NCBI RefSeq assembly: GCF_003591515.1
Contig: NZ_QZCG01000001.1
Coordinates: 248,001-312,000 of the forward strand
Reading direction: 5' to 3'
Length of the DNA: 64,000 bases
DNA from: Paracoccus onubensis
GTDB taxonomy: Bacteria > Pseudomonadota > Alphaproteobacteria > Rhodobacterales > Rhodobacteraceae
A program made the translations under genes and the position numbers. Below are positions 7,669-15,512 of the stretch, one piece after another; positions within the stretch are counted from its first letter, which is position 1, and each line of letters opens with the position of its first letter. A model generated the notes under the pieces. The model saw only the letters and a program-made list of their open reading frames with translations. It was not told where the DNA came from and did no database searches.

Positions 7669-9627
7669 ATGACGCATCGTAACGAATTCCGGGGAACTGT
7701 GATCCTTGCCGCATTGCTGGCGAGTCCGGTGATGGCGCAGGACAGTACGGTTCCCCTGTCCCCCATCACGCTTACCTTGCCCGGCGAGGATGACGCGGTT
7801 TCAGAGGTGATCTCTGCGGAAGACATCGAGAAACGCCAACCCGATACCCTGAACGACCTCTTCTCGGACAGCCCCGAGGTGGTCGTCAGCGGTGCGAACC
7901 GGATGGCGGCGCAGAAAGTCTATGTCCGGGGCATCGAAGAGACGATGCTGGGGGTCACGGTCGACGGCGCCCGGCAGGGGGGGAACATGTATGCCCATTC
8001 CGGCAATTTCAGCATCGATCCCTATCTGCTGAAACGGGTAGAGGTCGATGCGGGGGCGGGGTCTGCCCTTGCCGGACCCGGCGCGCTTGGCGGTTCCCTG
8101 CGCTATCAGACCAAGGATCCCGAGGATCTGCTGCTTCCGGGACGCAATCAGGGCGTCATGCTCAAATTCTCGGCCCAGACCAATGGCCGCCGGATCGCGC
8201 CGGCGGTGGCCTTTTACGGGACGCCGGATGATCGTTTTGCCTATCTGGTCTATGGCACGAAATCATGGGCGCGAAATTACGAGGACGGTGATGGCAACAA
8301 GGTCGCCGACACGGATAACGAGCCGATGGACGGGTTGGTCAAGCTGCGTTTCCGCCCGGCAGAGGGGCAGGAACTGACATTCAGCACCACCTATCGCCGG
8401 GACGAGGGACGCCGGGCATACCGTTCGAATTTCGGGATTCCGGATTATCTGCCGGATGCCATTCCCGAGGATCAGCAACTGAGCTGGCGTTCCACCTCGC
8501 TGAATTATCGCTATGACCCGGCCGGTAACCCGATGATCGATATGACCCTTTCGGCCTATGATACGCATAGCCGGTTATATCGTGACATCGAGGTGGATCA
8601 GACCGCGGACTGGTATACGCGCGGGATCGATCTGCGCAACCGCTCGGAATTCGGCCGCATCGCTGTGACCTATGGCTATGATTATACATGGACGAAATCG
8701 CGGGGGCGCGATGGCGAGGGACGCGACAATTCGGAAACGGGCGGGAATCACGGGCTTTATGCGCAGGTCGACTATACGCCGACCGATCAATGGCTGCTTT
8801 CCGCGGGGCTGCGCTATGACCGGGCGGTGCTGGAAGATATGAATGGCAATGATTACAAGGGCGTGCATTTCAGCCCGAATCTGCGCCTCCGTTATGAGCC
8901 GAACGAGAATCTGGCGCTGTTCGCGTCCTGGGGAGAGGCGTTTCGCGGTGTGCAGCCCTATGAGGGCCTGACCCTGATCTGGCCTTTGGGGCTGGGCGAC
9001 GAAACCGACACCTCGCTGACCGGGGAACTGGCCCGCACCGCCGAACTGGGTTTCGACTATGATGGCGGCGGCTGGCGGATGGGCATGACGGGTTTTACAT
9101 CGAAGATCGAGGACAAGATCCGCTCCTGGCAGGGCCGGGGAAGCCCGTGGTTCCGGCAGAATGACGGCGATATCGAATCCAGGGGGGTTACCGTCAATCT
9201 GGGGCGCGACTGGGGCAATTTATCCGCCGATCTTCACTACAGCCATATCGACGTCAAATATAACGGCGAGCCGGTCAGCCCGGGGGATTGGCTGAACGGA
9301 GTCACGCCCGGGGGCGATAAGGTCATTCTCGCGCTTGGCTATGACATGCCGTCGCAGCGGATTCGGATCGACTGGACCAGCACCTTCGTGCTGAAACAGA
9401 CCGACCTGCCGGCGGATTTCGAACTGGACAATCTGCCTTCCTACGATGTCCACGATCTGTCGGTCACCTGGAGGCCGAAGGAAAACCAAAGCTACAGCCT
9501 CGCCCTGACCAATATCTTCGACGAGCAATATCTGGATCATTCCACCGCCTATTATGGTGTGGATGGATGGTCCAACCTGTACGAAATGGGCCGCAGTCTT
9601 CGGGTTTCGGGAACGATTCGCTTCTGA
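7669..9627 (+). CDS. TonB-dependent outer-membrane receptor
   Basis: Outer-membrane active transporter, 652 residues. A signal peptide (residues 1-24, ending VMAQ) precedes a plug domain with AQKVYVRGIEETMLGVTVDG, RVEVDAGAGSALAGPGALGG and the usual Arg/Gly pattern of haem- or siderophore-type receptors. The remainder is a 22-strand barrel rich in alternating aromatic residues, ending FDEQYLDHST and a C-terminal Phe (RVSGTIRF) needed for BAM assembly. The ATG at 7669 is chosen because the signal peptide starts there. Ligand unknown: an iron chelate, haem or other metal complex. Its place between the HFCD flavoprotein and the exporter suggests it imports an exported metal-binding product or a related one. 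Confidence 0.93.
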   Translation: MTHRNEFRGTVILAALLASPVMAQDSTVPLSPITLTLPGEDDAVSEVISAEDIEKRQPDTLNDLFSDSPEVVVSGANRMAAQKVYVRGIEETMLGVTVDGARQGGNMYAHSGNFSIDPYLLKRVEVDAGAGSALAGPGALGGSLRYQTKDPEDLLLPGRNQGVMLKFSAQTNGRRIAPAVAFYGTPDDRFAYLVYGTKSWARNYEDGDGNKVADTDNEPMDGLVKLRFRPAEGQELTFSTTYRRDEGRRAYRSNFGIPDYLPDAIPEDQQLSWRSTSLNYRYDPAGNPMIDMTLSAYDTHSRLYRDIEVDQTADWYTRGIDLRNRSEFGRIAVTYGYDYTWTKSRGRDGEGRDNSETGGNHGLYAQVDYTPTDQWLLSAGLRYDRAVLEDMNGNDYKGVHFSPNLRLRYEPNENLALFASWGEAFRGVQPYEGLTLIWPLGLGDETDTSLTGELARTAELGFDYDGGGWRMGMTGFTSKIEDKIRSWQGRGSPWFRQNDGDIESRGVTVNLGRDWGNLSADLHYSHIDVKYNGEPVSPGDWLNGVTPGGDKVILALGYDMPSQRIRIDWTSTFVLKQTDLPADFELDNLPSYDVHDLSVTWRPKENQSYSLALTNIFDEQYLDHSTAYYGVDGWSNLYEMGRSLRVSGTIRF

Positions 9628-9698
9628 CCTGCCGGCCTGCGACATCTGTTCCCGGCCATGCCAGGCCGGGAAGGACCATCAAGGACGGAGAAGACGAG

Positions 9699-11168
9699 AT
9701 GGAACGCAAACCGGACCTTTCGGACAAGGCAGAACAGAGGCAGGGCGCGTCCGCGCCGGGCTGGGCGCTTGTCGCTCTGGCGATCTCGATGCTGCTGTCC
9801 TCGCTGGGGATCAGCATTCCCAATGTCGCGCTGCCGTCTCTGGCGCAGAGTTTCGATACCGGTTTTCCACAGGTTCAATGGGTGGTGCTGTCTTATCTTC
9901 TGGCGATCACCGTGCTGACCGTAAGCGCCGGACGGCTGGGCGACCTGGCGGGGCATCGCCGGGTTCTGACATGGGGCATCGGTGTCTTTACGCTGGCATC
10001 CGCGCTATGCGCCATCGCTCCTACGCTGCCGCTGCTGATCGCCGCGCGGGTCTTGCAGGGCGCGGCGGGCTCGATCCTGATGGGGCTGACCGTCGCATTG
10101 GTCCGCAGCAGCGTCCCGAAAAAGCGGACGGGCAGTGCGATGGGACTGTTGGGAACCATGTCGGCCATTGGCACGGCATTGGGACCGTCATTGGGCGGTA
10201 TCCTGATCTCGGGTTTCGGATGGCGCGCGATTTTCGCCGTGATGGTGCCGATGGGACTTGCGGCACTGGCGCTTGCGCGACGATATCTGCCGCCGGATGC
10301 GCAGAGCGGGCGGGTCGATCATCGCGCTTTCGACAAGCCCGGAATGCTGGTTCTCGGGCTGGCGCTGGCGGCCTATGCCCTTGCGGTGACCGCAGACGGC
10401 GGGGCTTTGCACCGGCAGAACCTGATCCTGCTGATCATGTCCGCATTGGGGGCGGCCGTTTTCGTCATGATCGAGCGCCGCGCCGCCGCGCCCCTGATTC
10501 ATCTGTCGGTTTTCCGCGACAAACGCCTGAATGCCAGCCTGATAATGAGTGCGCTGGTGTCCACGATCATGATGGCGACGCTTGTGGTAGGGCCTTTCTA
10601 TCTGGCGCGCGCATTGGGGCATCCGCCCGCGATTGTCGGGTTGATCATGTCGGTCGGCCCGGCGATCTCGGCGCTTAGCGGCGTGCCTGCGGGGCGTCTG
10701 GTCGATCGTCTGGGGGCCGGCGCCGTGGTGATCTGGGGGCTGGCGCAGATGGCACTTGGCGCATTCGCTCTGGCCAGCCTGCCGAACCTGATCGGAACCC
10801 CGGGCTATGTGATCGCGCTTGCGATCCTGACCCCCGGCTATCAGCTGTTTCAGGCCGCGAATAATACCGTCGTCATGATGGATGTGTCGCAGGAACGGCG
10901 GGGCGTGATTTCCGGCGTGCTCGGCCTGTCGCGCAATCTGGGGCTGATCACCGGAGCCTCGGCGATGGGCGCGGCATTCACTATTGCGACCGGCAGCGCC
11001 GATCTGTCGGCCGCCGGGGCGCAGGCGATATCGCGCGGCATGGGCGTGACCTTCGCATTGGCGGGCGGTCTTGCGATTCTGTCGCTTGTCATTGCTTTGT
11101 CATCGGGGATGCGTACTCAACAGGCAGATCACGCGATTACGCCCCAGCGACGGAGCGGTAACTCTTGA
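9699..11168 (+). CDS. DHA2-family MFS exporter (EmrB/QacA-like)
   Basis: Proton-driven efflux transporter, 489 residues, with about 14 predicted membrane segments. The motifs of the 14-helix drug/H+ antiporters are visible: GRLGDLAGHRRVL (motif A) after helix 2, LIAARVLQGAAGS (motif B) and GTMSAIGTALGPSLGGIL (motif C, the antiporter motif). The start at 9699 follows GGAGAAGACGAG, 71 nt after the TonB receptor gene. No EmrA-type adaptor is adjacent, so export probably ends in the periplasm or uses a distant partner. In context it is a good candidate for export of, or resistance to, the cluster product. Confidence 0.92.
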   Translation: MERKPDLSDKAEQRQGASAPGWALVALAISMLLSSLGISIPNVALPSLAQSFDTGFPQVQWVVLSYLLAITVLTVSAGRLGDLAGHRRVLTWGIGVFTLASALCAIAPTLPLLIAARVLQGAAGSILMGLTVALVRSSVPKKRTGSAMGLLGTMSAIGTALGPSLGGILISGFGWRAIFAVMVPMGLAALALARRYLPPDAQSGRVDHRAFDKPGMLVLGLALAAYALAVTADGGALHRQNLILLIMSALGAAVFVMIERRAAAPLIHLSVFRDKRLNASLIMSALVSTIMMATLVVGPFYLARALGHPPAIVGLIMSVGPAISALSGVPAGRLVDRLGAGAVVIWGLAQMALGAFALASLPNLIGTPGYVIALAILTPGYQLFQAANNTVVMMDVSQERRGVISGVLGLSRNLGLITGASAMGAAFTIATGSADLSAAGAQAISRGMGVTFALAGGLAILSLVIALSSGMRTQQADHAITPQRRSGNS

Positions 11169-11192
11169 CCAGCCGAGCAACTTTGATATGTT
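11165..11192 (+). promoter_or_regulatory. Putative sigma70-type promoter of the LysR-GST pair
   Basis: TTGACC (11165-11170), a 16-nt spacer and TATGTT (11187-11192) lie about 90 nt before the LysR start. An imperfect inverted repeat GTTG-N10-CAAC overlaps the -10 region and could be an autoregulatory site. Assigned by eye. Confidence 0.35.
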
Positions 11193-11280
11193 GTCAATGT
11201 TTTCAACCCAGCACCTGTTGCAAGGCAGACGCGGAGCCTGGCGGTTCTTTGAAGTTCCCTGCATTTTCCGAGGTTCTGGC

Positions 11281-12213
11281 ATGGATATCAATCAATTGCG
11301 AACATTCGTCACGGTCGTCCGCGAGGGCAGTATCACCCGTGCATCCGAGATCCTTTATCGAAGCCAGCCGGCCATCAGTGCGCATATCAAATCGATGGAG
11401 GACAGTCTCGAAGTCAAGCTTTTCGAGCGTAATTCCCGCGGCATGTCCGTGACGCGAAGCGGTTCGCGCCTGCTGGTGGTTGCCGAGAAACTTCTTGAGC
11501 AGCATCAGCGTTTTCTGGAAGAGGCCAGCCGGGTGCGCGGCTCCCTGACAGGTGAGCTGCGCATCGGCGCCGCCCGTTGTTCGTGCCGGGACACGGTGCG
11601 CAGGCTGCTGACCGAGCTTTATTCGCGTTTCCCGGAACTTGAGGTCAAGCTTGATCGCGGCCCGTCCGCCGGCGTGCTCAGTGGTATTCGGAACGGCTAT
11701 CTCGACGCGGGCTTCTATGTCGAACCCGAAGAGGAACAGACCGATCTGACCGCGATCGAGATCACACGCTGCAGCGTCTATCTGGCAGGCGCGCCGCAAT
11801 ATGCCGAACGTCTGCGCGGCGGTGATCTGAACGTCTTGCAGGATGTGCCATGCATCTGTCCGCCGGATCAGTCCTGCTATGGCCGCATCGCCGACAGGTT
11901 CTTTGCCGAGCATGATTTCCGCCCTCGCCGCATCATCCATGTCGACGACGAGGCGGTTACCAGGAAATTGATTGCGGACGGATTCGGGATCGGCGTGATC
12001 CATGCCGCGGCGCAGCCGGGGAACGGCATCAGCGTGTTGTCCGAGGTACGCAAATCCGTCCGCATCCTGTGCGGCTATCTGGCGGAACGGGCCAATGATC
12101 CCGTAGTCGGCGTGATCCGCTCGATTCTGGATGGCGGTGAAGACGCTCTGGCGCCTGTTCGTCCGAAATCTAAATTCGGCAAGCTTCCGTCGCTTGTCGG
12201 CGGAGTTCGCTGA
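11281..12213 (+). CDS. LysR-family transcriptional regulator, TdaA-like by context
   Basis: 310-residue LysR-type regulator. The winged helix-turn-helix is at the N-terminus (MDINQLRTFVTVVREGSITRA; recognition helix around SQPAISAHIKSMEDSL), followed by the linker helix and an effector domain. The effector domain is unusually rich in cysteine (ARCSC, TRCSVYL, CICPPDQSC, ILCGYL), which would suit a thiol-reactive, redox or metal ligand. The ATG at 11281 gives the normal N-terminus. Its stop overlaps the start of the GST gene (TGATG), the same regulator-GST order as tdaA-tdaB in Phaeobacter. It probably controls the neighbouring biosynthesis and transport genes. Confidence 0.9.
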   Translation: MDINQLRTFVTVVREGSITRASEILYRSQPAISAHIKSMEDSLEVKLFERNSRGMSVTRSGSRLLVVAEKLLEQHQRFLEEASRVRGSLTGELRIGAARCSCRDTVRRLLTELYSRFPELEVKLDRGPSAGVLSGIRNGYLDAGFYVEPEEEQTDLTAIEITRCSVYLAGAPQYAERLRGGDLNVLQDVPCICPPDQSCYGRIADRFFAEHDFRPRRIIHVDDEAVTRKLIADGFGIGVIHAAAQPGNGISVLSEVRKSVRILCGYLAERANDPVVGVIRSILDGGEDALAPVRPKSKFGKLPSLVGGVR

Positions 12214-12911
12214 TGGCGGGAATGGCGGTTTACAGTCTTTGCGCGGCGGATGGTCTGCGGCATTATTCGCCTCATGTCTGGAAGGTGATCCTTGCGTTGA
12301 AGCACAAGGGTCTGGATTTCGATCTGCGCCCGGTGTCCTTTGCAGAAATTTCGCAGATCGCCGGCGGAGGCTTCAGCAGTGTTCCGGTGCTGGACGATCA
12401 TGGCCGGCTCGAAGGCGACAGTTTCGGCATCGCCCTGCACCTTGAGCAGGCTTATAGCGGCAATCGTCTTTTTCCTCACGATGGGCAGAAGGCGTTGGCC
12501 CGCATGATCGAGCATTTTTGCGATACGGTTCTGAACCCTTTGCTTTCGGTGATCGTCGTTCAACAGATGCATGACATGATGCCTCCGGCCGATCAGGAAC
12601 ATTTTCGGGCGGTGCGGCGAAAACGCTTCGATGCGGAGATAGAAGAAATCGCCATGCGCTCCGCCGGTGAGGCGGGGCGCTTCCCGCAAAAGCTTGCTCC
12701 GGTCAGGGCGGTTCTGGAGGGGCAGCGCTGGATTGCGGGCGACACACCTGCATTTGCCGACCACATCCTGTTCGGCAGCTTGCAATGGCATCGCGTTTGC
12801 ACCGGCGCATCACTTCTTCCCGCCGAAGATCCGGTCGAACAATGGTTTCAGCGTTGTGCCGGACATTACGGCATCGCCCTGCCGACCCCCGACCTGATGC
12901 CCAGCGCATAG
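12213..12911 (+). CDS. Beta-etherase-like glutathione S-transferase, TdaB-like by context
   Basis: 232-residue GST of the LigE/beta-etherase-like branch. The N-terminal thioredoxin-fold domain has YSLCAADGLRHYSPHVWKV and the glutathione-binding segment SSVPVLDDHGRLEGDSFGIA (the cis-Pro VP and the acidic-Ser pair). The C-terminal helical domain ends with the typical FADHILFGSLQWHRV. It is translationally coupled to the LysR gene. In tropodithietic acid producers a GST of this type (TdaB) acts in biosynthesis next to the LysR gene tdaA. Here the same pair lies 5 kb from the HFCD flavoprotein, so thiol transfer to a ring is a reasonable inference, not a demonstrated role. Confidence 0.88.
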   Translation: MAGMAVYSLCAADGLRHYSPHVWKVILALKHKGLDFDLRPVSFAEISQIAGGGFSSVPVLDDHGRLEGDSFGIALHLEQAYSGNRLFPHDGQKALARMIEHFCDTVLNPLLSVIVVQQMHDMMPPADQEHFRAVRRKRFDAEIEEIAMRSAGEAGRFPQKLAPVRAVLEGQRWIAGDTPAFADHILFGSLQWHRVCTGASLLPAEDPVEQWFQRCAGHYGIALPTPDLMPSA

Positions 12912-12965
12912 ATCGCGATCATGGCACGCTCCTGGCGGGGCTGAAAGCGCGGCATCATGGCCAGT

Positions 12966-13077
12966 CCGGTCATTTGCGTCCCGCGATGGCCGGGGGCGAG
13001 CCCCGTCGCCGGCAGGTCTCTCGAACCAGTGGCGCGACCCGCCGGCGACCCCCGAGGTATTTGGACAAAGAAGAAGC
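12966..13077 (+). repeat. Dispersed hairpin repeat, copy A
   Basis: One of four copies of a ~120-bp intergenic repeat (others at 26751, 35297 and 54382). The left end is diverged. The hairpin arms GTCGCCGGCAGG (13005-13016) and its near-complement ending GCCGGCGAC (13041-13049) are present with one A-C mismatch, followed by CCCCGAGG and TATTTGGACAAAGAAGAAG. It lies 3' of the GST gene and 5' of the DmpA-like gene, both plus strand. The rest of 12912-13220 holds no gene that I can support. Confidence 0.85.
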
Positions 13078-13220
13078 AGAGGAAGGGGACGCGAATCCCC
13101 AGCCAGGCGCGATATGCTCTGGACCTTGCGCATATCGCGGAAATGCCGAAGGATCGGCATGGCCGCGGCATCCGGTGGTGTGGGCTGCGGAAACGGCGGC
13201 GGCGGTCGGGGAGGGACAGG

Positions 13221-14252
13221 ATGAAGACAGCCAGGGATTGGGGGCTGGTCCCGACCGGGATGACGCCCGGTGCGATGAATGCCATGACCGACGTGCCCGG
13301 TATCCGGGTCGGGCATTGCGACATCCGGGGGCCGGGTCTGATGACCGGCGTCACGGCGATCGTCCCGCATGGCAAGGATATCTTCCGCCTGCGCCCCCGC
13401 GCGGCGGTCGAGGTGATCAATGGTTTCGGAAAATCCACCGGGCTGATGCAGCTCGCTGAACTTGGCATGATCGAGACGCCGATTTTGCTGACCAACACTT
13501 TCGGCGTGGCCGCTTGCACCGAAACGCTTATCCGGCGCGCAATCGCGGATAATCCGCAGATCGGCCGGGACTGGTCGACGGTGAACGCGCTGGTTTGCGA
13601 ATGCAATGACGGTCAGATCAACGATATACAGGCGCTGGCCGTCACCCCCGATCATGCCGGGGCTGCTTTGGATGCCGCTTTGGACGGCCGGTTTATGCAG
13701 GGATCCCGGGGTGCAGGATCGGGCATGACGGCCTTTGGTTTCAAGGCCGGTATCGGCACCGCCTCGCGCTGTCTGCAGATCGGCGGCGGTCATGTTCTTG
13801 CCGCTCTCGTCCTGGCGAATTTCGGAAATGCCGGGGACCTGATCCTGCCGGATGGCCGGCGGCCCCGACCGGCGCGGCGCGCCGAGGCCGAACGGGGTTC
13901 GGTGATCGTGGTGATGGCCACCGATCTGCCCCTGGGCGACCGTCAGCTTCAGCGAGTGGCGCGGCGTGGCGCCGCTGGTCTTGCGCGGCTGGGCGCTTTC
14001 TGGGGTCATGGCAGCGGCGATATCGTGCTGTGCTTCACCACCGCCGATCCGGTCGTGTTTCCGGCCGATGCCGATGTCGTGACCCAGGGGCGGTTGTCGG
14101 ATGAACATATCGATCTGGTCTTTCGCGCCGCCGCCGAGGCGACGCAGGAAGCCGTCCTGAACGCGCTGTGCCTTGCGGAACCGGCGCAAGGTCGCGATGG
14201 CCGGATCTTTCCTGCTTTGCCGGACTGGCTGAAGCAGAATCCGTTGTCATGA
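13221..14252 (+). CDS. P1-family aminopeptidase (DmpA-like)
   Basis: Ntn-hydrolase-like, self-cleaving aminopeptidase of family P1 (DmpA/BapA), 343 residues. The autoproteolysis site is the Gly-Ser in AERGSVIVVMATDLPL; Ser227 would become the N-terminal nucleophile of the beta chain. Other family segments are AMNAMTDVPGIRVGH at the N-terminus, NTFGVAACTETL and GAGSGMTAFGFKAGIGTASR. These enzymes release N-terminal D- or L-amino acids or beta-alanine from small peptides, in the cytoplasm. The ATG at 13221 follows GAGGGACAGG. It belongs functionally with the peptide importers around it but is separated from the GST gene by repeat A. Confidence 0.92.
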   Translation: MKTARDWGLVPTGMTPGAMNAMTDVPGIRVGHCDIRGPGLMTGVTAIVPHGKDIFRLRPRAAVEVINGFGKSTGLMQLAELGMIETPILLTNTFGVAACTETLIRRAIADNPQIGRDWSTVNALVCECNDGQINDIQALAVTPDHAGAALDAALDGRFMQGSRGAGSGMTAFGFKAGIGTASRCLQIGGGHVLAALVLANFGNAGDLILPDGRRPRPARRAEAERGSVIVVMATDLPLGDRQLQRVARRGAAGLARLGAFWGHGSGDIVLCFTTADPVVFPADADVVTQGRLSDEHIDLVFRAAAEATQEAVLNALCLAEPAQGRDGRIFPALPDWLKQNPLS

Positions 14253-14299
14253 AGATCATCGCGGAACTTGCCGAAGGACGATCTTGCGGGGCTTGCCAT

Positions 14300-15250
14300 T
14301 CATGATGGCGTGACAGGCGGCTGGCCGGCACGTTCCGAAGCGGCCCGCCACAGCGCCTCGACCGCGCCGACGCGGTTGCCAGAGTGGCGATAAAGCCGGA
14401 CATCCAGATCCAGCGTCCAGCGGCTGTCATCCGATGCCGGGACCAGACGGCCTGCCCGCATATCCTCGTGCACCAGCCTTTCCGGCAGCCAGCACAGGCC
14501 CGCGCCCGATATCGCCATGCTCATCAGCCCTGCGCTTATCGTGTTCTCATGGGTGACGCGTTTCCGGAAGGAAGCGCGCTGCGCAAGCAAACGCAGCAGC
14601 GCGATGCCGAAGAACGAGTTCAGGCCATAGCTGAGGTAAGGGATCTGTATGCCCGATGTGACGGCCCGGTCCAGAATGCCCTTGCCGGGCAGTGTGCCCG
14701 TATCGGTATGCAGCAGGGGCGCGGCAAGCGGGATCAGCCTGTCGCCCGCGATGGTGAGATAGGGGAACCTGCTGCGATCCAGATGAAACGGAACGATCGG
14801 ATGCGCATAGGTCAGAAAGAAATCCGCTTCATCCGCAACAAGCGCGTCAAGATTCGCCTCGATGCCGCCGCGATCCGGCAGCAGCGATGTCGGGAAGCTG
14901 CGGCCTTCCGTCTGCAGCTTGCCCAGCCATTCGGGAAACACCGTGACGGTCAGCGTGTGAAGCGCGGCGAAGCGGATCAGACCCGGGCCTGCCGACGGAC
15001 CCAATGTCTCGCGCAGGCCGTAATAGGTGCGGATCGTTTCGCGGGCGACAGGCAGGAATTGCTGGCCTGCAAGCGTCAGTTCGGGCGGCAGCGTGGCGCG
15101 GCTGATCAGGATCGTTCCCAGCCATGTCTCAAGCTGCTTGATCCTTCGGCTGAATGCCGGCTGAGTGACGTTCCGCTGCTCTGCCGCGCGCGAAAAGCTT
15201 GATGTGTCGACAAGCGAGACGAAATCCTCAAGCCATTTGATCTCCATCAT
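14300..15250 (-). CDS. LysR-family regulator (HypT/QseD-like subgroup)
   Basis: 316-residue LysR-type regulator. The N-terminus MMEIKWLEDFVSLVDTSSFS with VTQPAFSRRIKQLETWLG is reminiscent of the YjiE/HypT subgroup; the effector domain follows. It is convergent with the DmpA-like gene (47-nt gap, no terminator-like stem seen) and divergent from the amidohydrolase gene. It therefore probably controls the amidohydrolase/peptide-import genes at 15513-22564 and itself. The subgroup assignment rests on the N-terminal residues only. Confidence 0.9.
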   Translation of the reverse strand: MMEIKWLEDFVSLVDTSSFSRAAEQRNVTQPAFSRRIKQLETWLGTILISRATLPPELTLAGQQFLPVARETIRTYYGLRETLGPSAGPGLIRFAALHTLTVTVFPEWLGKLQTEGRSFPTSLLPDRGGIEANLDALVADEADFFLTYAHPIVPFHLDRSRFPYLTIAGDRLIPLAAPLLHTDTGTLPGKGILDRAVTSGIQIPYLSYGLNSFFGIALLRLLAQRASFRKRVTHENTISAGLMSMAISGAGLCWLPERLVHEDMRAGRLVPASDDSRWTLDLDVRLYRHSGNRVGAVEALWRAASERAGQPPVTPS

Positions 15251-15283
15251 CCCCTCCGTTTTTGCGCGTGTAATTCATTATTT

Positions 15284-15299
15284 TTGCATGGTTATGCAA
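15284..15299. promoter_or_regulatory. Inverted repeat, likely LysR operator
   Basis: TTGCAT-GGTT-ATGCAA is a perfect 6-bp inverted repeat with a 4-nt spacer, 34 nt upstream of the minus-strand LysR start and about 215 nt before the amidohydrolase start. A second ATGCAT lies close by (15303-15308) in AT-rich DNA. The 262-nt divergent gap holds no gene that I can support. Confidence 0.45.
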
Positions 15300-15512
15300 T
15301 AAATGCATCATATATTGCCGTAAGTGTATTTGCATGATGAATGCCAAGCTTTCAGGGTAGGGCAAAGCAGACCGGTTTCCAGACTGGCGCGACACGGACA
15401 GAAAGTTCAGGTCAATCAGGGCCTTACGCCTCCTGCTACCGGGCGGGGCATTCTGATTGGACGTGTCGTGCATATTGGTGGCGGTTTCCAACCAGCAGCC
15501 GAGGCGCAATCG

